A DNA stretch of 64,000 bases from Prorocentrum cordatum (taxonomy: Eukaryota; Sar; Dinophyceae; Prorocentrales; Prorocentraceae), in the NCBI GenBank assembly GCA_963575745.1, contig CAUYUJ010003544.1:1-64000 (forward strand). The letters run 5' to 3'. The notes beneath the pieces are model-generated. The model was not told the origin of the DNA. It saw nothing but the letters and a program-made list of their open reading frames with translations, and ran no database searches. The position numbers were made by a program, and so were the translations under genes. Shown here piece after piece: positions 52,200 through 63,849 of the stretch (its first letter is position 1; every line of letters begins with the position of its first letter).

Positions 52200-53815
52200 A
52201 TGTCCAGAAACCGCACGCCACACGGCCCCGGCTGAAGCAAGCGGTGAACGGCATCCGAGCAGTCACGGCATGTCAGCCCGCAACAGAAGCACACGGGGCA
52301 GTGCAACGACAGGCGGGCTGCTACGCAGCAAGCTGCAACGCGCCAGCGCAGCTACATTGAACAGAGACATGCCACGGCCAGGGCCGAACGCCCACAGCCA
52401 GCGGCGGCATGCAGAGTCACGTACTGCGACGCGCGAGTGTGAAGCCAAAGCAGAGCAACAGCCCCCATGGCACAGGCCACACATTGGACATCAGTGCTCT
52501 GCGTTGGCGGGAGCTCGATGCAGAGCGTCGGTGGCAAACCGCCTACGCCCACGGTTCAGCCTCCCATGTCGGGGGCTGGCAGCACGCGCCTGGCGACGGG
52601 CGAGACGGGCGTGACAAGCGAGTGGCCATGCACCAGGGCGCCAAGCCTAAGCTGTGCACGCTAGGCGCGCGGCAAGACTCCTCAGCAGCAGCAGAACAAG
52701 TGTCCCTGAGCTCCTGGCCCGACGAGGGGACCTGCTGTCTTGTCATTGCCGTCGGAGCCCGATCTCGTGCGTCGGCGAGCCCGCGCGCTTCGTTCGGCCT
52801 CCACACTGCGCTCGAAGCCGCGCGCGGCAGAAATATAGCAGCGCGCGCCGGGCCGTACCATGCGTGGATAGAGAGCTGCCGGCGAAACAGCTAGCCGCCG
52901 GCCACCGGCAGAGTAACTCGTCCAATCGGCGCCTGGGCACGGGTTGGACTGGTTGCTTTGCCACTGGCATCAGAGTTCGACCCCGCGCGCGAGCGAATGC
53001 CCACGCGCCTGGCTCGGCCTCCGCTTGAAGCGCACCTCCGACGCAGGCGCCGTAGGGTCGCGCAGAAAATTCGGCATGCACCGAGCCGAAGGCATGCGCG
53101 CTGGGCAAAGCAGCGGGCAATTCACAAGAGCACTGACGGAGCGGCAAAAGCTGCCGCAAGCCAGCGAAGTTACATTAAGCAGAAGATATGCCACGAAGGG
53201 CCTGCCATCGAACAGCAGACGGCGGCGTGCAAAGTGCACGTCAACGTGCAACTATGCAAGCCAACACTGGACAACACGATCCCGCAACGCAGCGCCCAAG
53301 ACATCGTTGCTCGGCGATGGCGCAGAATCCGATCCGGGGAGTCGGTGGCGATCTACGTGCGCTCGCGCTTCAGCCTCCAACGCGGATTGCAGCATGCGCT
53401 GGGCCTGCGCCATGCGCGCTGCAAAAGCAATCAGACAGCAGAGCAACCAGTCCCAAAATCATCTGGCCACACACTGGACTGATCGCTTTGCCGCTGGCAT
53501 CGGAGTCCGACACCGTGTGTGGGCAAATGCCTGTACACCTGGTTCGGCTTCCGCTCAAAACGCCGCCTCCGACTCGGAGCGCCGTCGACGCGCGCGGACG
53601 GATTGCAGCGCGCACTAGGCCAGCGCCACGCACGCAGACAAGAGAGAGCAGCACGCAATGCATCTGGCCATCAGCAGCGCAACTCGTTCTATGGGCTCCT
53701 GGCCCAACGACGGACTGGTTGCATTGCCCATGACATCGAGTCCCAATCCCATCCGTCGGCACCCCCACTCACCTAGCTCGGCATCCGCTCAGAGAAAGAA
53801 TCGGCTTCCGCCCAG
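52200..53815 (+). repeat. Degenerate ~500-bp repeats ending in poly-A
   Basis: Blocks such as CACTGGACTGATCGCTTTGC, CTGGCATCGGAGTC and GGCTTCCGCTCAAAACGC recur at about 52940 and 53470, with weaker copies at 52470 and 53710. The set ends directly in a run of 32 A residues. A retroposed transcript with an internal tandem repeat is the simplest reading. No open frame is shared between units. Confidence 0.55.

Positions 53816-53847
<32 letters not shown>
53816..53847 (+). other. Poly-A tract of 32
   Basis: An uninterrupted A run at the junction between the degenerate repeats and the end of a minus-strand LINE. It marks the 3' end of a plus-strand retroposed sequence. It cannot be the tail of the LINE, which points the other way. 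Confidence 0.9.
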
Positions 53848-53849
<2 letters not shown>

Positions 53850-53869
53850 GCCTGCTAGCCCAAGCGTCT

Positions 53870-55130
53870 GCAGAGGCGCCGCAAGGGCTTCGGGGCTCCG
53901 ACCGATCCCGCACCTGTAGGCTGAAGGCCGCGCTTCGGCCTCCCGAGGGCAGCATTCTGCCTCGCGCTGCCGGGCGCAATCTGGGACTGCTTGGCGAGCC
54001 CCGCCGTCCTGACGCTCTTTGTCTAGTGCCCACATTTGATACAAGTGTGCACCAGGCCTCCATAGCTCGTGCGACCCGTTGGTATCCACTCCCCACCGTA
54101 GGGGGGAAGCTCTGGCAGAGGCGGCTGCGGCGCCTGGGGAGGGGGGGGCGGCCTGACTTCCGCTGTCGCTGCCGCTCGAGCCTGTCTAGCCAGCCGCATC
54201 TCGGCCTCCGTCGTCACCATTCGCCAGCAGGAGCGCGCGCAGCGTCAGCCTGGCTGGATAGCAGCTCCGCGCTGGCAGTGAGAATCGCCGCCGCCGCTGA
54301 AACTGCGCCAGCGCTCCGCTCGCCACCTGCTGCGCAAGGGGCCCGAGATGGCGTCGCCGCGGCCAGCGCGCGCCCGCGCCGCGTTGCCGTCGTCGGCGCA
54401 CAACCATGTGCTGTGGCGCTCGCGCGCGCGTCCTGGGCAATCGGGAAACCCGCAGCGGCTCCTTCAGCGCAGCTGGCATACTCGCCAGTCGCAGCGTACC
54501 TCGTCGAGGCCGGGCCGCGGGCTGGGCCCGGCGTCGCCTTCCTGCATGGCCGCTCCAAGCCAGCGGCAAACCTTCTTGATGACGCGGTTCTGGCGGTAGC
54601 TGCGGCCTCGCAGGGCGTCATCAGCGGGGCGGGGACGCGCCCCCTCGCTGGCCCCAGCGCCAGCGCGATGGTTGCCTCGACGCTGCCAATCTGCGACGCG
54701 ATCCGCCTTCACGTCAGCCAGGCTCGAGCGCGCCTTCACCTTGTGGAAGGAGATGTTGCCGATGCCCGCGTCCTCCACGGCGGCCCACAAGCAGACCCAG
54801 AGTGCCCTGTAGGGCCTCTGCCATCCCAAGCACCACGCCTTGCCCGCAGCGACGTCGTGGACGAGCATCTGGCAGTCGGTGAGCAGCCTGATGGGCGGCA
54901 GGCGAACTTGAATGGCCTCGATGCCCGCGCAGAGCTCCGCCGCCTCCGACACCTGAGGGAAGGCCATGCCAAGGGCCCAAAGAGGCTGGCGACCCCAGCT
55001 TCGTGCCCCGTGACCACGACTATCCAGCCGCCTCTCGCGGAGACTAGGTTCGGGCCCTCGACGCAGCCGTCGGCGAAGAGGTCGCTCGCCAAGGGCATGC
55101 CGACGAGGTCCGCCGCGCCGTCCTTCATGG
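53870..55130 (-). pseudogene. LINE RNase H and C-terminal knuckle, decayed
   Basis: The minus strand reads LFADGCVEGPNLVSARGGWI then VVVTGHEAGVASLFGPLAW, the first strands of an RNase H domain with its Asp-Gly. In a shifted frame MAFPQVSEAAELCAGIEAIQ and LLTDCQMLVHDVAAGKAWCL follow, with NISFHKVKARSSLADVKADR and ADWQRRG further on. The 3' part has TSYGGLVHTCIKCGH, a Cys knuckle. The order matches dinoflagellate LINE ORF2. Several frameshifts make it non-functional. Confidence 0.72.
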
Positions 55131-55649
55131 CCCTGCGCCCTGCCGCGGGTGGCGGCGTGGCCCGTCAGCGCTCGGGTGCGAGCGCGCGGGGCCAGAGCGG
55201 GTCCTCGATGCAGCCGAGACTCGCCCTGTCCACTATCCTCCTGCCGCGCGTGTCATCGGGCAGGCGCCTCTCGTCGCCGTCGTCGTCGGACTCCCTCTCC
55301 GCGCGGCCCGCGGCTGTCGCGAGACACTCGCGCCGGGCGCCGCGCCGCGCCGTGGGCTGCGCATCCGCGGGGGCACCAGGGCGATGATGCGAGCGGCCGG
55401 TCCATCTCGAACCGACGCGCCACTGGCCGCAGGCAGCCGGCGAAAACATTCTTGGCCGAGCTGACCTCCTCCGCTGTCCTCGCGCTCATGCGGTTGAGGT
55501 TTGCGCCTGGTGCTGGCCAGCGCGCCTCCTCCTGCGAGGTGCTCGAGGCCCGGGTGCTTGCCCACCTCCTTCCGAAGCGCCCTCTCGTGAGCTGCGGCGG
55601 CGTGCTTTGACAGAGTGGATGCGCCGAGGGCGCGCGCCCAGCTCCCGCT

Positions 55650-56345
55650 GCTAGTCGTTAGTAAGCAGACAAGGCCGAACAGCTTGCCATTCCAGGCTGT
55701 GGCTCGCGAGCACGCATGCTTCAGCTGGTCCTCGCCCTGCCGGCGCCTCGGACCCCTCGGCGGCGAGCAGCGCGACGACCGCCGCGAAGGCGCTGCCCAT
55801 GGCCCGCAGGCCCTGGCCGTCTGCGTTGAACTGCGCCGCCTGAGCCCACGCAGCGATCGGGGGAGCGACGCGGCGCAGCAATGTGTCGTTCGAGAGGCGC
55901 TTGCCGACCAGGAAGCTGAGGCTGAGGCTCTTCCCCGATCCGCGACCGCGGTGGACGGCGCTGACCTGCCTCCTCCAATTGGTCCGCTGCGGCGTGGGCC
56001 AGCGAACCGTTCTGAGGCCGCGTCGACTGGTTGGGCGCAGCCCTGCGCTGGCGACCCGCACCGCGGCTGGCGCCTCCTGGGGGCGGATCGCATGCAGCCG
56101 CTGCAGCTGCGACGCCGCCCTCGAGTAGCGCTTCTCCATGACTGCGAAAGCCTGGCCGTCGAGGCAGTAGTCCACCCCCAGGTTCTTCGCGGACTCGGAG
56201 ATGGGAGACCGCATGCCGCCCATGTGCTTGGCGACCAGCGCGGCCAGCTCGGGGTCGGCAGCGACCGCCCGACCCCCAGGAAGGCGGCGGACCTCAGCGG
56301 GGCCATGCTGCTGGAGACCATCATCGACTTCGGCGCGAAGTGCGA
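55650..56345 (-). pseudogene. LINE segment between RT and RNase H
   Basis: The frame MGGMRSPISESAKNLGVDYC then LDGQAFAVMEKRYSRAASQL and QRLHAIRPQ is the connection that follows the RT palm in dinoflagellate LINEs (KNLGVDY being the landmark). Upstream, in a shifted frame, FAPKSMMVSSS resembles the preceding RT block. This should join to 53870-55130 as one element. Confidence 0.68.
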
Positions 56346-56590
56346 GGAGTTCGGTGGCTGGCCAGACGCGATCGCCGACGCGCTCGTGGTCGCCCCCCCC
56401 ACGCCCCAGCGCGGCTTTCGGCCCATCGGGCTGCTCGGGCGGCTCCCTCGTCCATGAGGTCGAGTTCGGCGGCCCGAGGCGCGGCGGTGGGGCTCCGACA
56501 TCGACCCAGGACTTGCCGGCGCAATTTTGGGGGGGCCGAGAGCGCGCCGCCGAGGATGCCTGCCGCGCGTGCCCCCCACGCCTGAGGTGT
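56290..56590 (+). pseudogene. LINE RT N-terminal block on the opposite strand
   Basis: The plus strand reads LLETIIDFGAKCEEFGGWPD, then AIADALVVAPPTPQRGFRPI and GLLGRLPR. This matches the start of the RT domain of dinoflagellate LINEs (WP..., P.P.GG.RPIGLL). After a shift FWGGRERAAEDACRACPPR fits the next block. It overlaps about 50 bp of the minus-strand LINE, so one of the two matches must be partly fortuitous, or two elements meet head to head here. Confidence 0.45.
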
Positions 56591-56599
56591 CCACTGTGC

Positions 56600-59500
56600 G
56601 GCGACGCCTTTCACGCGGTCCGGCCCACGCGCGGGGGCTCCTTCGAATTCGTCATGAAGGGCCTGTCCGCGAGGGCCGCGTCGATGGGCGCGCGGCCCTC
56701 CGCCCGCTGCTTCCATGGAATGCTAGACCCATGTCTTGAACCCCTGGCTCCTCGTGGCTACGAGGGCCGCGCCCTCCGCCCCCCCCCTCCGCGCGCCCTC
56801 GCTTCGACTGCCCACTCGCCCCAGGACAGGAGCTCCGGGCAGGAGGCCGCCCGCGCAGCCCACTGGCCGCCCAAGGGTTGCCCCGCCAAGCTCGGGGGCC
56901 TGGGCCCTTGGTGCGGAGGGACTCCTCGGCTGACGCCCTGGCTGGCGATGCGAAGGCCGGCCCTGCCCTCGTCGCTGTCGCTGCCCGACGGGGGTTCCCC
57001 GCGGTGCCGCATGGAGCGCTTGGCCGACCGAGTGAAGTCGCAGTGCTCCTCGTCGGCTTCTGCCCAGCTGTCGGGGTCGGTCGACGCCAGCTCGCTCGTG
57101 GGCCGCTGATGTGAGGCGCGCGTCGCCTCGGTGGCCGTTCAGCTGCCCTCGCAAAGTTCAACCGCCATGGCCCTGCGCGCGGGTGCTCTCTCGCTGAAGG
57201 GCCTTGGGCGGTGGGCAGCGCCCGCTGCCGTGCCGCTTCCAAGGGGTGCCTGGGGCCTTCTGTCAGCTCCGCCTTCTGCTGGCCCATAAGCTGCTGCGCC
57301 TGCGTCGCCTGGGTAGCCCTGCGCCCTGCGCTGGGCGCTGGCGCCCACGCCGTCCCTCTCGCGCCGGCTGAGGCGCGCGCGCGCGCAGTGCTCGCGGACG
57401 CGCGCGCGCTCCTCGCGGCCCCGCGCTGCGGTGATGGCGCGCGCGTTGGGGCGCCAGGCTCGCCCAAGACGGCGCTGGGCGAGACGGCGCAGGGCCCGCC
57501 TCGCACCTGCCGCGCCCGCGCCCGTGGCGCCCCACCCTCCCTCGCGAGCATGGGCCCCCGCGGGTGGGGGCAGTTGGTGGCGGCATCCGGCGACGGATGG
57601 GGTGCCCCTGGGAGCGGCCTGTGGTTGTTCCCGTGAGCCTCCAGACGCCTCCTGGACTTGCGGCAATTGTCGATGGCCCCGTGGATCTCCTCCTTCCAGC
57701 TGCTGCGGTCGAGGGGGGGCAACTGGTGGAGAATGCGCGCCATGTCCTGCCTGCCACCTGCCCCGCGACGCCGCGCTGCTGAGCGCGCTGCGATCCCGGT
57801 CTGCACGCGGCCCTCGAAATCCTGCGCCAGGCCTGTGGCGGCGCGCGGGGGCGGGCCAAGCATGCGGGAGATGCGCGGGGCGCAGGGGTTCATGCATTCG
57901 CCCGCGTCCTCGCGCGGGTTGGGGCGGCTCGGGCGGGATGCCCGGCTCCGCGTTCGGCACCCCAAGATCCGCTTGTATCGCTTTGGGGCCCGCGCGCCCA
58001 CGCCCCCTGCCTTGCGCCGCCCAGAGCCCAGGTCGACCCGCGAGCTCTGGGCCGCCCCCATCGACCGCGGCGGCCGACGACGCCAGCTCGAGGCGAACGC
58101 GCGAGAGGTAGTCGCCCAGGTGCATCGGCGTCTTGCCCTCGAAGCTCGCCCTGGGCCTCTTTGCGGGTCGAGCGCGCGCCTGGGCCCGCGAGCTGAAGCT
58201 CGGGGGGCGGTTGATCTGGCGCGCCCAGGCAAGCTCGCCCTCCGCGGTCGCGCGCAAGTCCCGACGCGCGTCGCGTCGGGCAGCGGCCCGAAGGGCCGAA
58301 GCTTCGGGAAGGCTTTGGGGCCCTTGGCCCTGGAGGGCCGGGCGAGGTCGCCGCGGCGCTTCAAGGGTAACTTGACCGCCGCGCGGGGCCTGGAAGGGTT
58401 GGCGAGACCGCGCTTGGTCACGTCGAGGCGCTGGCACCTCGTGGCCCGATCCAGCACCCCCGCGCCGGCGATGAATCAGTCTTGCTCTGAGGCCTCCTCC
58501 TCTGAAGAGGACTGGCCAGCGCGCCTCCCCCGGGTCGACGACGCAGCCCCTCGCCTTGCCGAGCAAGCGCGCTGCGCGCTCGTGGAACCTGTCGGGCTCG
58601 ACGCCCCAAGTGCCCGTCAGGGCCCAGGGCGAATGAGACGCGGCGCCCTGCGTGGCCGACTTGCCGTTCTCGCCCGCGTCGTCGTTGTCCACGTGCGCGG
58701 GGCCGCGCAGGAAGCCGCCTAGCACCGCGCCGCTGATGTGCGCGGCCGTGGCTCTGCCGCCGCTCGCGCGGCAGCTCTCCTTGGCGCCTCCGCCCCAAGG
58801 GCCGCGCGCGCCGCGGGCCCAGCGGATGGCGACGCCCGCGCCGCCGCTGGACGCCCGATGCCCCGCCGCCCCCGCAGCGGCGACGTCTGGGGCGAGGGCG
58901 GCGCCCCATTCGACCTGGCGGCGCCTGCTCCTGCTCGCCCGCGCGGCAGCCGCCGAGGCGGCGGCGCCCCTGGAAGCAAATGGCGCCCCCGAGGTGAATC
59001 GAGGACACCAGCTCCTAAAGCGGGTCGCTTTGCTTGCCCGGGAGTTGCTGAGGGGCCCCAGCGGCTGGCGTCGAGGCCAGCGATGGCGAAGCCTGGCCTG
59101 CTACCCGCGCTGCCCCCTTCGCTTGAGCCCCGCGGCGCGGAGCCCCTGTAGAAGCTAATCGCCATGGCCCGCCTGAGGGTGGCGACCCTGGCTGCTGGGT
59201 TGTTTTGGCGCGCGGCGCCTCCGTCCGCGCCAGCCTCTGCTGTCTCCCCCTCCTCCTCGTCGCGATGTTTCTCAGTGGTGTCGTCGGCGAGGGCGCCCAG
59301 ATCGGTGTCCTCGAGGTGCAGTCTTGTTCGTATCCGCTGGCGTCGCCTCGCTCCGCCGCGGATCCAGCGGCTGCGACTCCATGCGCCAGTCGTCACAATT
59401 CTCGAACTTTCGCCTCCCGCTGCTCGGAGAACTCTGGGTTGAGCATGCATGAGGCCTGGTCGAGGGCTGTAATGAAGGTGTTGGCGCACCCAGCCTCGTT

Positions 59501-59640
59501 CAGGTTCTAGACTGCACGGTGGTCGCTTGCCGTTGCTGGGAATGCCAATGCCATCGCACCCCCCAGCGCCAATGCCTCCTCCCCGTGTTTCACCGTCACG
59601 CTCCCGTTGATGCTTGACCAGGAGGTGCCAGATGAGGGCC
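56600..59640 (-). pseudogene. Decayed coding-like region, probable LINE interior
   Basis: Long open stretches exist on the minus strand in three frames (601, 528 and 310 codons). They include MAISFYRGSAPRGSSEGGS, HLEDTDLGALADDTTEKHRD, MARILHQLPPLDRSSWKEEI and FHERAARLLGKARGCVVDPG. The plausible frame changes several times. Position between an ORF1-like start and the RT/RNase H part suggests LINE interior. No endonuclease motif was recognised and GC content inflates all frames. Confidence 0.4.
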
Positions 59641-60489
59641 CGGAACTTCATCTCGGCTGTCTGGTTCTGCTCGCGCTTGCCCTCGATATTGACCTTATTG
59701 GCCAGAATAGAAACTGATATCCTGCATGATGCCGTTGATCTGCCGCTCGAACGCCTCCGTCATGGTCTTCTAACTCCTTCTGCTGGCGCTCCATCTCGCT
59801 GAACTGAACGGGCGTGGGCTTCTCCTCAGCGAAGCCCAATTTGAACTGCTCTGTCTCGCGGCGCTTGGCGGCGACAGCTTCTTCTGCATCTTCCACGCCA
59901 TCGAGGTTATTGATCGCACTTCGCAACTGGATGCCAACACGACGTGCACGATCATCTCTTCCCGGCCCCGACGTCGCTGCCAGATGCGCGTCCTCCTGCA
60001 TCGAGTTTCTTGACCATCCGCCGCAACTGGTTGAGCTCGTGGCGCTCCTTGGCGCCAAGCTGAAACATGACCAGCCTCCAGATCCTTGTTCCCGCCAGTC
60101 ATATCCGCCGGTGCGGCTGTCGCGCCTGATGCTTTAATTGTTTTTGGTCCCGCACTCCGGGCAGTTCCAGGCCTTGGGCTGGCTGCGTGCGCCGCAATTG
60201 CCGCCTGTCGGTCCGCCGCCTTGTCTGTCTCCTCTTCTGCCCCTGCCGCCGCCGCCGCCGCGCGCGGCACCTCAGACACCACCACCACGTTCTGCCATTG
60301 GTCGAACCCGCGCAACCAGGGGTCCCAATCGGGCGACGGGTGCCGGGCGCCGGAAAAGTTGCGGCAAACAAAAGACGGTGGCCGCGGAGGCTTCGCTGAA
60401 AATTTTGTCCACGTGGGATCTGACCCAACGAATGACGCGACGGTTAGGACCAGCCATATGGGGCAAGACATCTGCCCTGATCGCGCCAT
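59640..60489 (-). pseudogene. LINE ORF1-like or retroposed gene start
   Basis: The first ATG lies directly after the spliced-leader relict. The frame begins MARSGQMSCPIWLVLTVASF and contains SPDWDPWLRGFDQWQNVVVV. In a shifted frame WNCPECGTKNN forms a Cys-pair typical of small zinc fingers. Further on a charged helix is seen (EEAVAAKRRETEQFKLGFAE). Zinc-finger ORF1 proteins precede ORF2 in dinoflagellate LINEs, which fits the neighbours. An unrelated retroposed gene is possible. Confidence 0.45.
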
Positions 60490-60510
60490 CTTGAGCCCAA
60501 ATGGCTACGG
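60490..60510 (-). other. Relict dinoflagellate spliced leader
   Basis: The minus strand reads CCGTAGCCATTTGGGCTCAA followed by G, then ATG. The conserved dinoflagellate leader differs at one position only (T to G at base 13); the base before it is T, as the leader allows. A leader in genomic DNA directly before an ATG shows that a trans-spliced mRNA was reverse-transcribed and inserted. Confidence 0.9.
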
Positions 60511-60514
60511 ATGT

Positions 60515-60705
60515 ATGATGATGAGGCTGCTGCTGCTGATGATGATGGTAATGATGTTGATGATGTTGTTGCTGATGCTGATCATCATGATGATCCATAC
60601 AACGACTCCCCAGCGTCATGATCATCGTCATTATCACCATCACCATCACCATCGTCACCATCATCATCAACATCGTCATCATCATCACCATCATCATCAC
60701 CATGT
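60515..60705. repeat. GAT/ATC simple tract
   Basis: GATGATGATG on the left changes to ATCATCACC on the right, forming an inverted pair of trinucleotide runs around CGACTCCCCAGCGTC. Confidence 0.88.
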
Positions 60706-60967
60706 GCCCCTTTCCCTCCCCTCGGTCCTGGGAAAAAAAAAACTCAAAGTATACAGCACGTCGCCAGGTCGGCCAGAAACCAGGGAGCCTAGTCCGGGGA
60801 CGCCTCAGCTCCGAAACCCGCGGCACGCAACGTGCGCCTGTACAGCGAACCCCCTCGCCGAACTCCCGGAGTCCTTGGCCGACTGGACGAGGTGGAATCT
60901 GCATCGATCTCTGGGATCCATCTCCTTCCCCTCGCAGGGGGGGGCGTTGGGGGGAAGGGCTCACGGG

Positions 60968-61105
60968 GGGAACACCTAGCTGGAATCGACGACAGATCGC
61001 ATGCGACTCTGCGATAGGCTCCCGATATCGCACTCGCACGATCCTGGGTGGAGTAAGCTTTCGGGCCCCTATCGACGATCAGTTGGCGACTGGGGGTCGG
61101 TGCGT
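60968..61105. mobile_element. Family I TIR element, copy 3
   Basis: CTAGCTGGAATCGACGACAG, CGATAGGCTCCCGATATCGC and CAGTTGGCGACTGGGGGTCG match the order of 25686 and 33466 with more divergence. Confidence 0.68.
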
Positions 61106-61348
61106 TCCCCCCCGAGCCTGTCCCACCCCATCGTTGCCCTTGACATCCTCCTCCCTCTGGCCTCCACCCCGCAAGCCGATGAAGCCTCGGCGTGCCACCA
61201 CCACCACCCCCCCGCCCCCCCCGCCATGCAGAGGTCCGCTGCCGTGAGCACGAGCGCGGAGGCGTCCGTGTCGCCGTCCAGGAAGCGGAGAGACGAAATG
61301 GGGGCGCCTGGCGATGGCAGCCGCTCTTCTATCCCAGACCCCCTATCG

Positions 61349-61518
61349 GGCAACGACCAAAATCACGACGGGACGCTGTTCTGCACTTCTGGCCTCTGGG
61401 GGCCCCCACCGGGCCTGGGGACCTTCGGAATATTGCTCGGGATGACAACCGGGCCCCGTGGAAGGGGTCCAGATCTCCCTCGGTCCACGTTTTCGACAGA
61501 GGCATGACGTCGGGGGTC
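61349..61518 (+). mobile_element. Family D element, copy 6
   Basis: CCAAAATCACGACGGGACGC, CACCGGGCCTGGGGACCTTC, CGGGCCCCGTGGAAGGGGTC and GGCATGACGTCGGGGGTCTG follow the family D order. No target duplication is clear. Confidence 0.68.
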
Positions 61519-61519
61519 T

Positions 61520-62935
61520 GGGCGTTCTCTTGACCCCACAATAAGGCCCCGAAGGACCCGAGGCGGATCCTCCTGGCGGCGGCGGGGGAACCTACATTTA
61601 CGCTCGCCGCGCGCGTCGCGCGCGTGGCGCCCCTCCGGAAAATGGCGGGGGAGAACCCGACCCTTCACTCCAACTCCCACTAAGCGGGGCAAGCCATCCT
61701 TCCTCTTCTCCCCCTCGTCCTCCTCCCCGTCCTCCTCTCGCGGTGGAGTCCTTGACCGCGGGCAGAGAGGTATAGCTACACGCACCAGCTGCAGCCGTTC
61801 AAAAGAAAGAGGGCAGATTGTCGTCCTCGTCCTCCTCCCCTTCACGGTCCGTAGAGAATTATCGGCGTCTGAGCCTGCGTACAAGTTGACGCTACACTTT
61901 GAAATCTAGTTCCACCCCGAGCGGATCTCTTTTTCCTCCACCCTCTCCTCCGCCTGTCCCAAGAGCGAATATGGATCCCTCCCCTCCCTCCTCCCGTTCC
62001 TCTCCTCCTGTTCATCATTTTTCTTCTCCTCCTCCTCCTCCTCGGCCTCGTCCTCCTGGTACTCCTCCTTTTCATCCTCTTCCTCCTCCTCCTTCCCACG
62101 ACCCACGACTGCTGGCATTCGGGTTGGGTGATGAACGCTGCCGTCCTCCCCTCTGTTTTCCCTGTAGTTTCCTCCGTTAGTGCGGTTGCAACCCGATGCT
62201 TCGCCTTGCTCTGTCAATCTGCACCGTTTGCGGCAGATGTACACATCGTGATAACTCAAGCAAAACTACGTCGCTGTGCCACGTCGGGCAGGCTTGCAAC
62301 GTGATATAGTGTGCGAAGAGGTTCCGGCAGCAGCGCCGCAGGGGACGCGGGCGCCCACCAGGAACACATGGGCAGAAGAGCAACAAGCGAAGCCCGATGC
62401 CTGCACATGGAAGATGTCAGCCAGCGTGGGCCCCACATCGTGTGGTCTAGGCATACTTGGTGGGCAGCTAGACGCGGTGCAATATGAACGGTGCAAACTC
62501 AGCGGTGTATTCAATGTGGAGGAATTCGCCCAGCCGAGCTTGAAATTGCCGGCCCCACTGCTCGCGCAATCACCCCACCCATCAGCCCGCAACTTGGTTT
62601 GCAAACCCCATGCGGCGGCGATTGCGATGGCTGCTTGACGCTGGCTGGCCATCGCTTCTGCCGCGCTGGCGCGCAGACTCGCGCGAAGAGCGGCTAGCCG
62701 CTCTGGCGCGACCGACGCGGCCGCGCTGGCGCTGGCCGCTGGGGGTTCCCCAACGCATCGCTGACGCGCGGGCACTTCAGTACGAGTCGGTGACTCAGGC
62801 GGGCGGGGTACAACGGCAGACGCGATAAGATAGTGGAGGTGCTGGTGACGACGATGGCGGTGACGATGGCAAGACAAGTAGCGGCGACGATGCTGTTCGC
62901 ACGCCAGGCGGCGGCAGAAGTCGTGTGTGAGGGGA
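61520..62935. other. No supported gene
   Basis: Contains a (CTC)n-rich stretch at about 61975-62095 and unique GC-rich sequence. A minus-strand frame at 62266-62640 (WGLQTKLRADGWGDCASSGA) and a plus-strand frame at 62276-62638 overlap. Neither shows a domain or a reason to prefer it. Confidence 0.4.
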
Positions 62936-62939
62936 AATA

Positions 62940-63740
62940 AAAGAAAAAGTGATAGACTGTTAGAAGCACACGGAGTAGAGAGGAGCCGGGAGAAAGAGAG
63001 AAACAGAGACAACAAGATAGAGAGAGAGAGAAACACAAAAAACGAATACTTGCGATAACGGTCCCGTCTATACATACTTACACATGCCCAGCTATAGAGA
63101 GGGATGCGTTCAGAAGTCTAGAGCGGTAGGTCACAATGAGCGATACAAGTGTGCAGGCGAGAGAGTACGTATACCATACTGCAGGCCAGCATTGATGAGA
63201 GAGGGAGGGGGAGGGGGATATAACGACTGTGAAAGAGGGAGAGAGAGAGAGAGAGAGACACTGAGAAAGCCACGAGAGGGATGGAGGGAGAGACATACAC
63301 AGGCGGATCTACACATCCACCTCTCTCTCTAAACATATACAGATGTAAGCAAATATACTCACGCGCGTACACCATGAAACTGATGCATGCTAGAGAGCAG
63401 TGTGAATTGAGACGCCCTATTCAGCAAACGGAATAGAGAGGGAACGAACAACGAGAGGTACCGAGGGAGCGAGAGAGAGAGAGAGAGAGAGAAATCGTCG
63501 AATGCAGAGAGACGTAAGGAGAGAGAAAGAAAGATATGAACTATCGATCAAAAGACAGAGGGAGGGGAAGAGATATAGACAGAGGGGAGCTTGAAGAGTG
63601 ACAAAGACAGAGAGAGAGAGAGAGAGACAGAGACAGAGCGAACCCGAGAGAGAGAGGGAAAACAAAACAAAAAACGAGTAAGAGAGAAGAGAGAACGAGA
63701 GAAATATAGAGAGAGAGAGAGAGAGAAACAGAAAACGGGC
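62940..63740. repeat. (GA)n-rich tract
   Basis: About 800 bp of GAGAGA with short unique islands (for example 63075-63215), similar in texture to 17300-18000. Confidence 0.88.
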
Positions 63741-63849
63741 ACGCGTGTGGTACCTGCGGGTACTTAGGACAATCCGCTGGCTGCTTCTGTTCCTTCTGGT
63801 GGTGTAGTCTCCCCCTCGCCTCCTCCTTCTTCTCCTCCCCCCCTCGTCG

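Noticed and set aside
56652-58725. 601- and 528-codon minus-strand ORFs as intact genes
   Set aside because: GC content is very high, all three frames are open, and the plausible frame changes; I describe it as decayed LINE interior instead.
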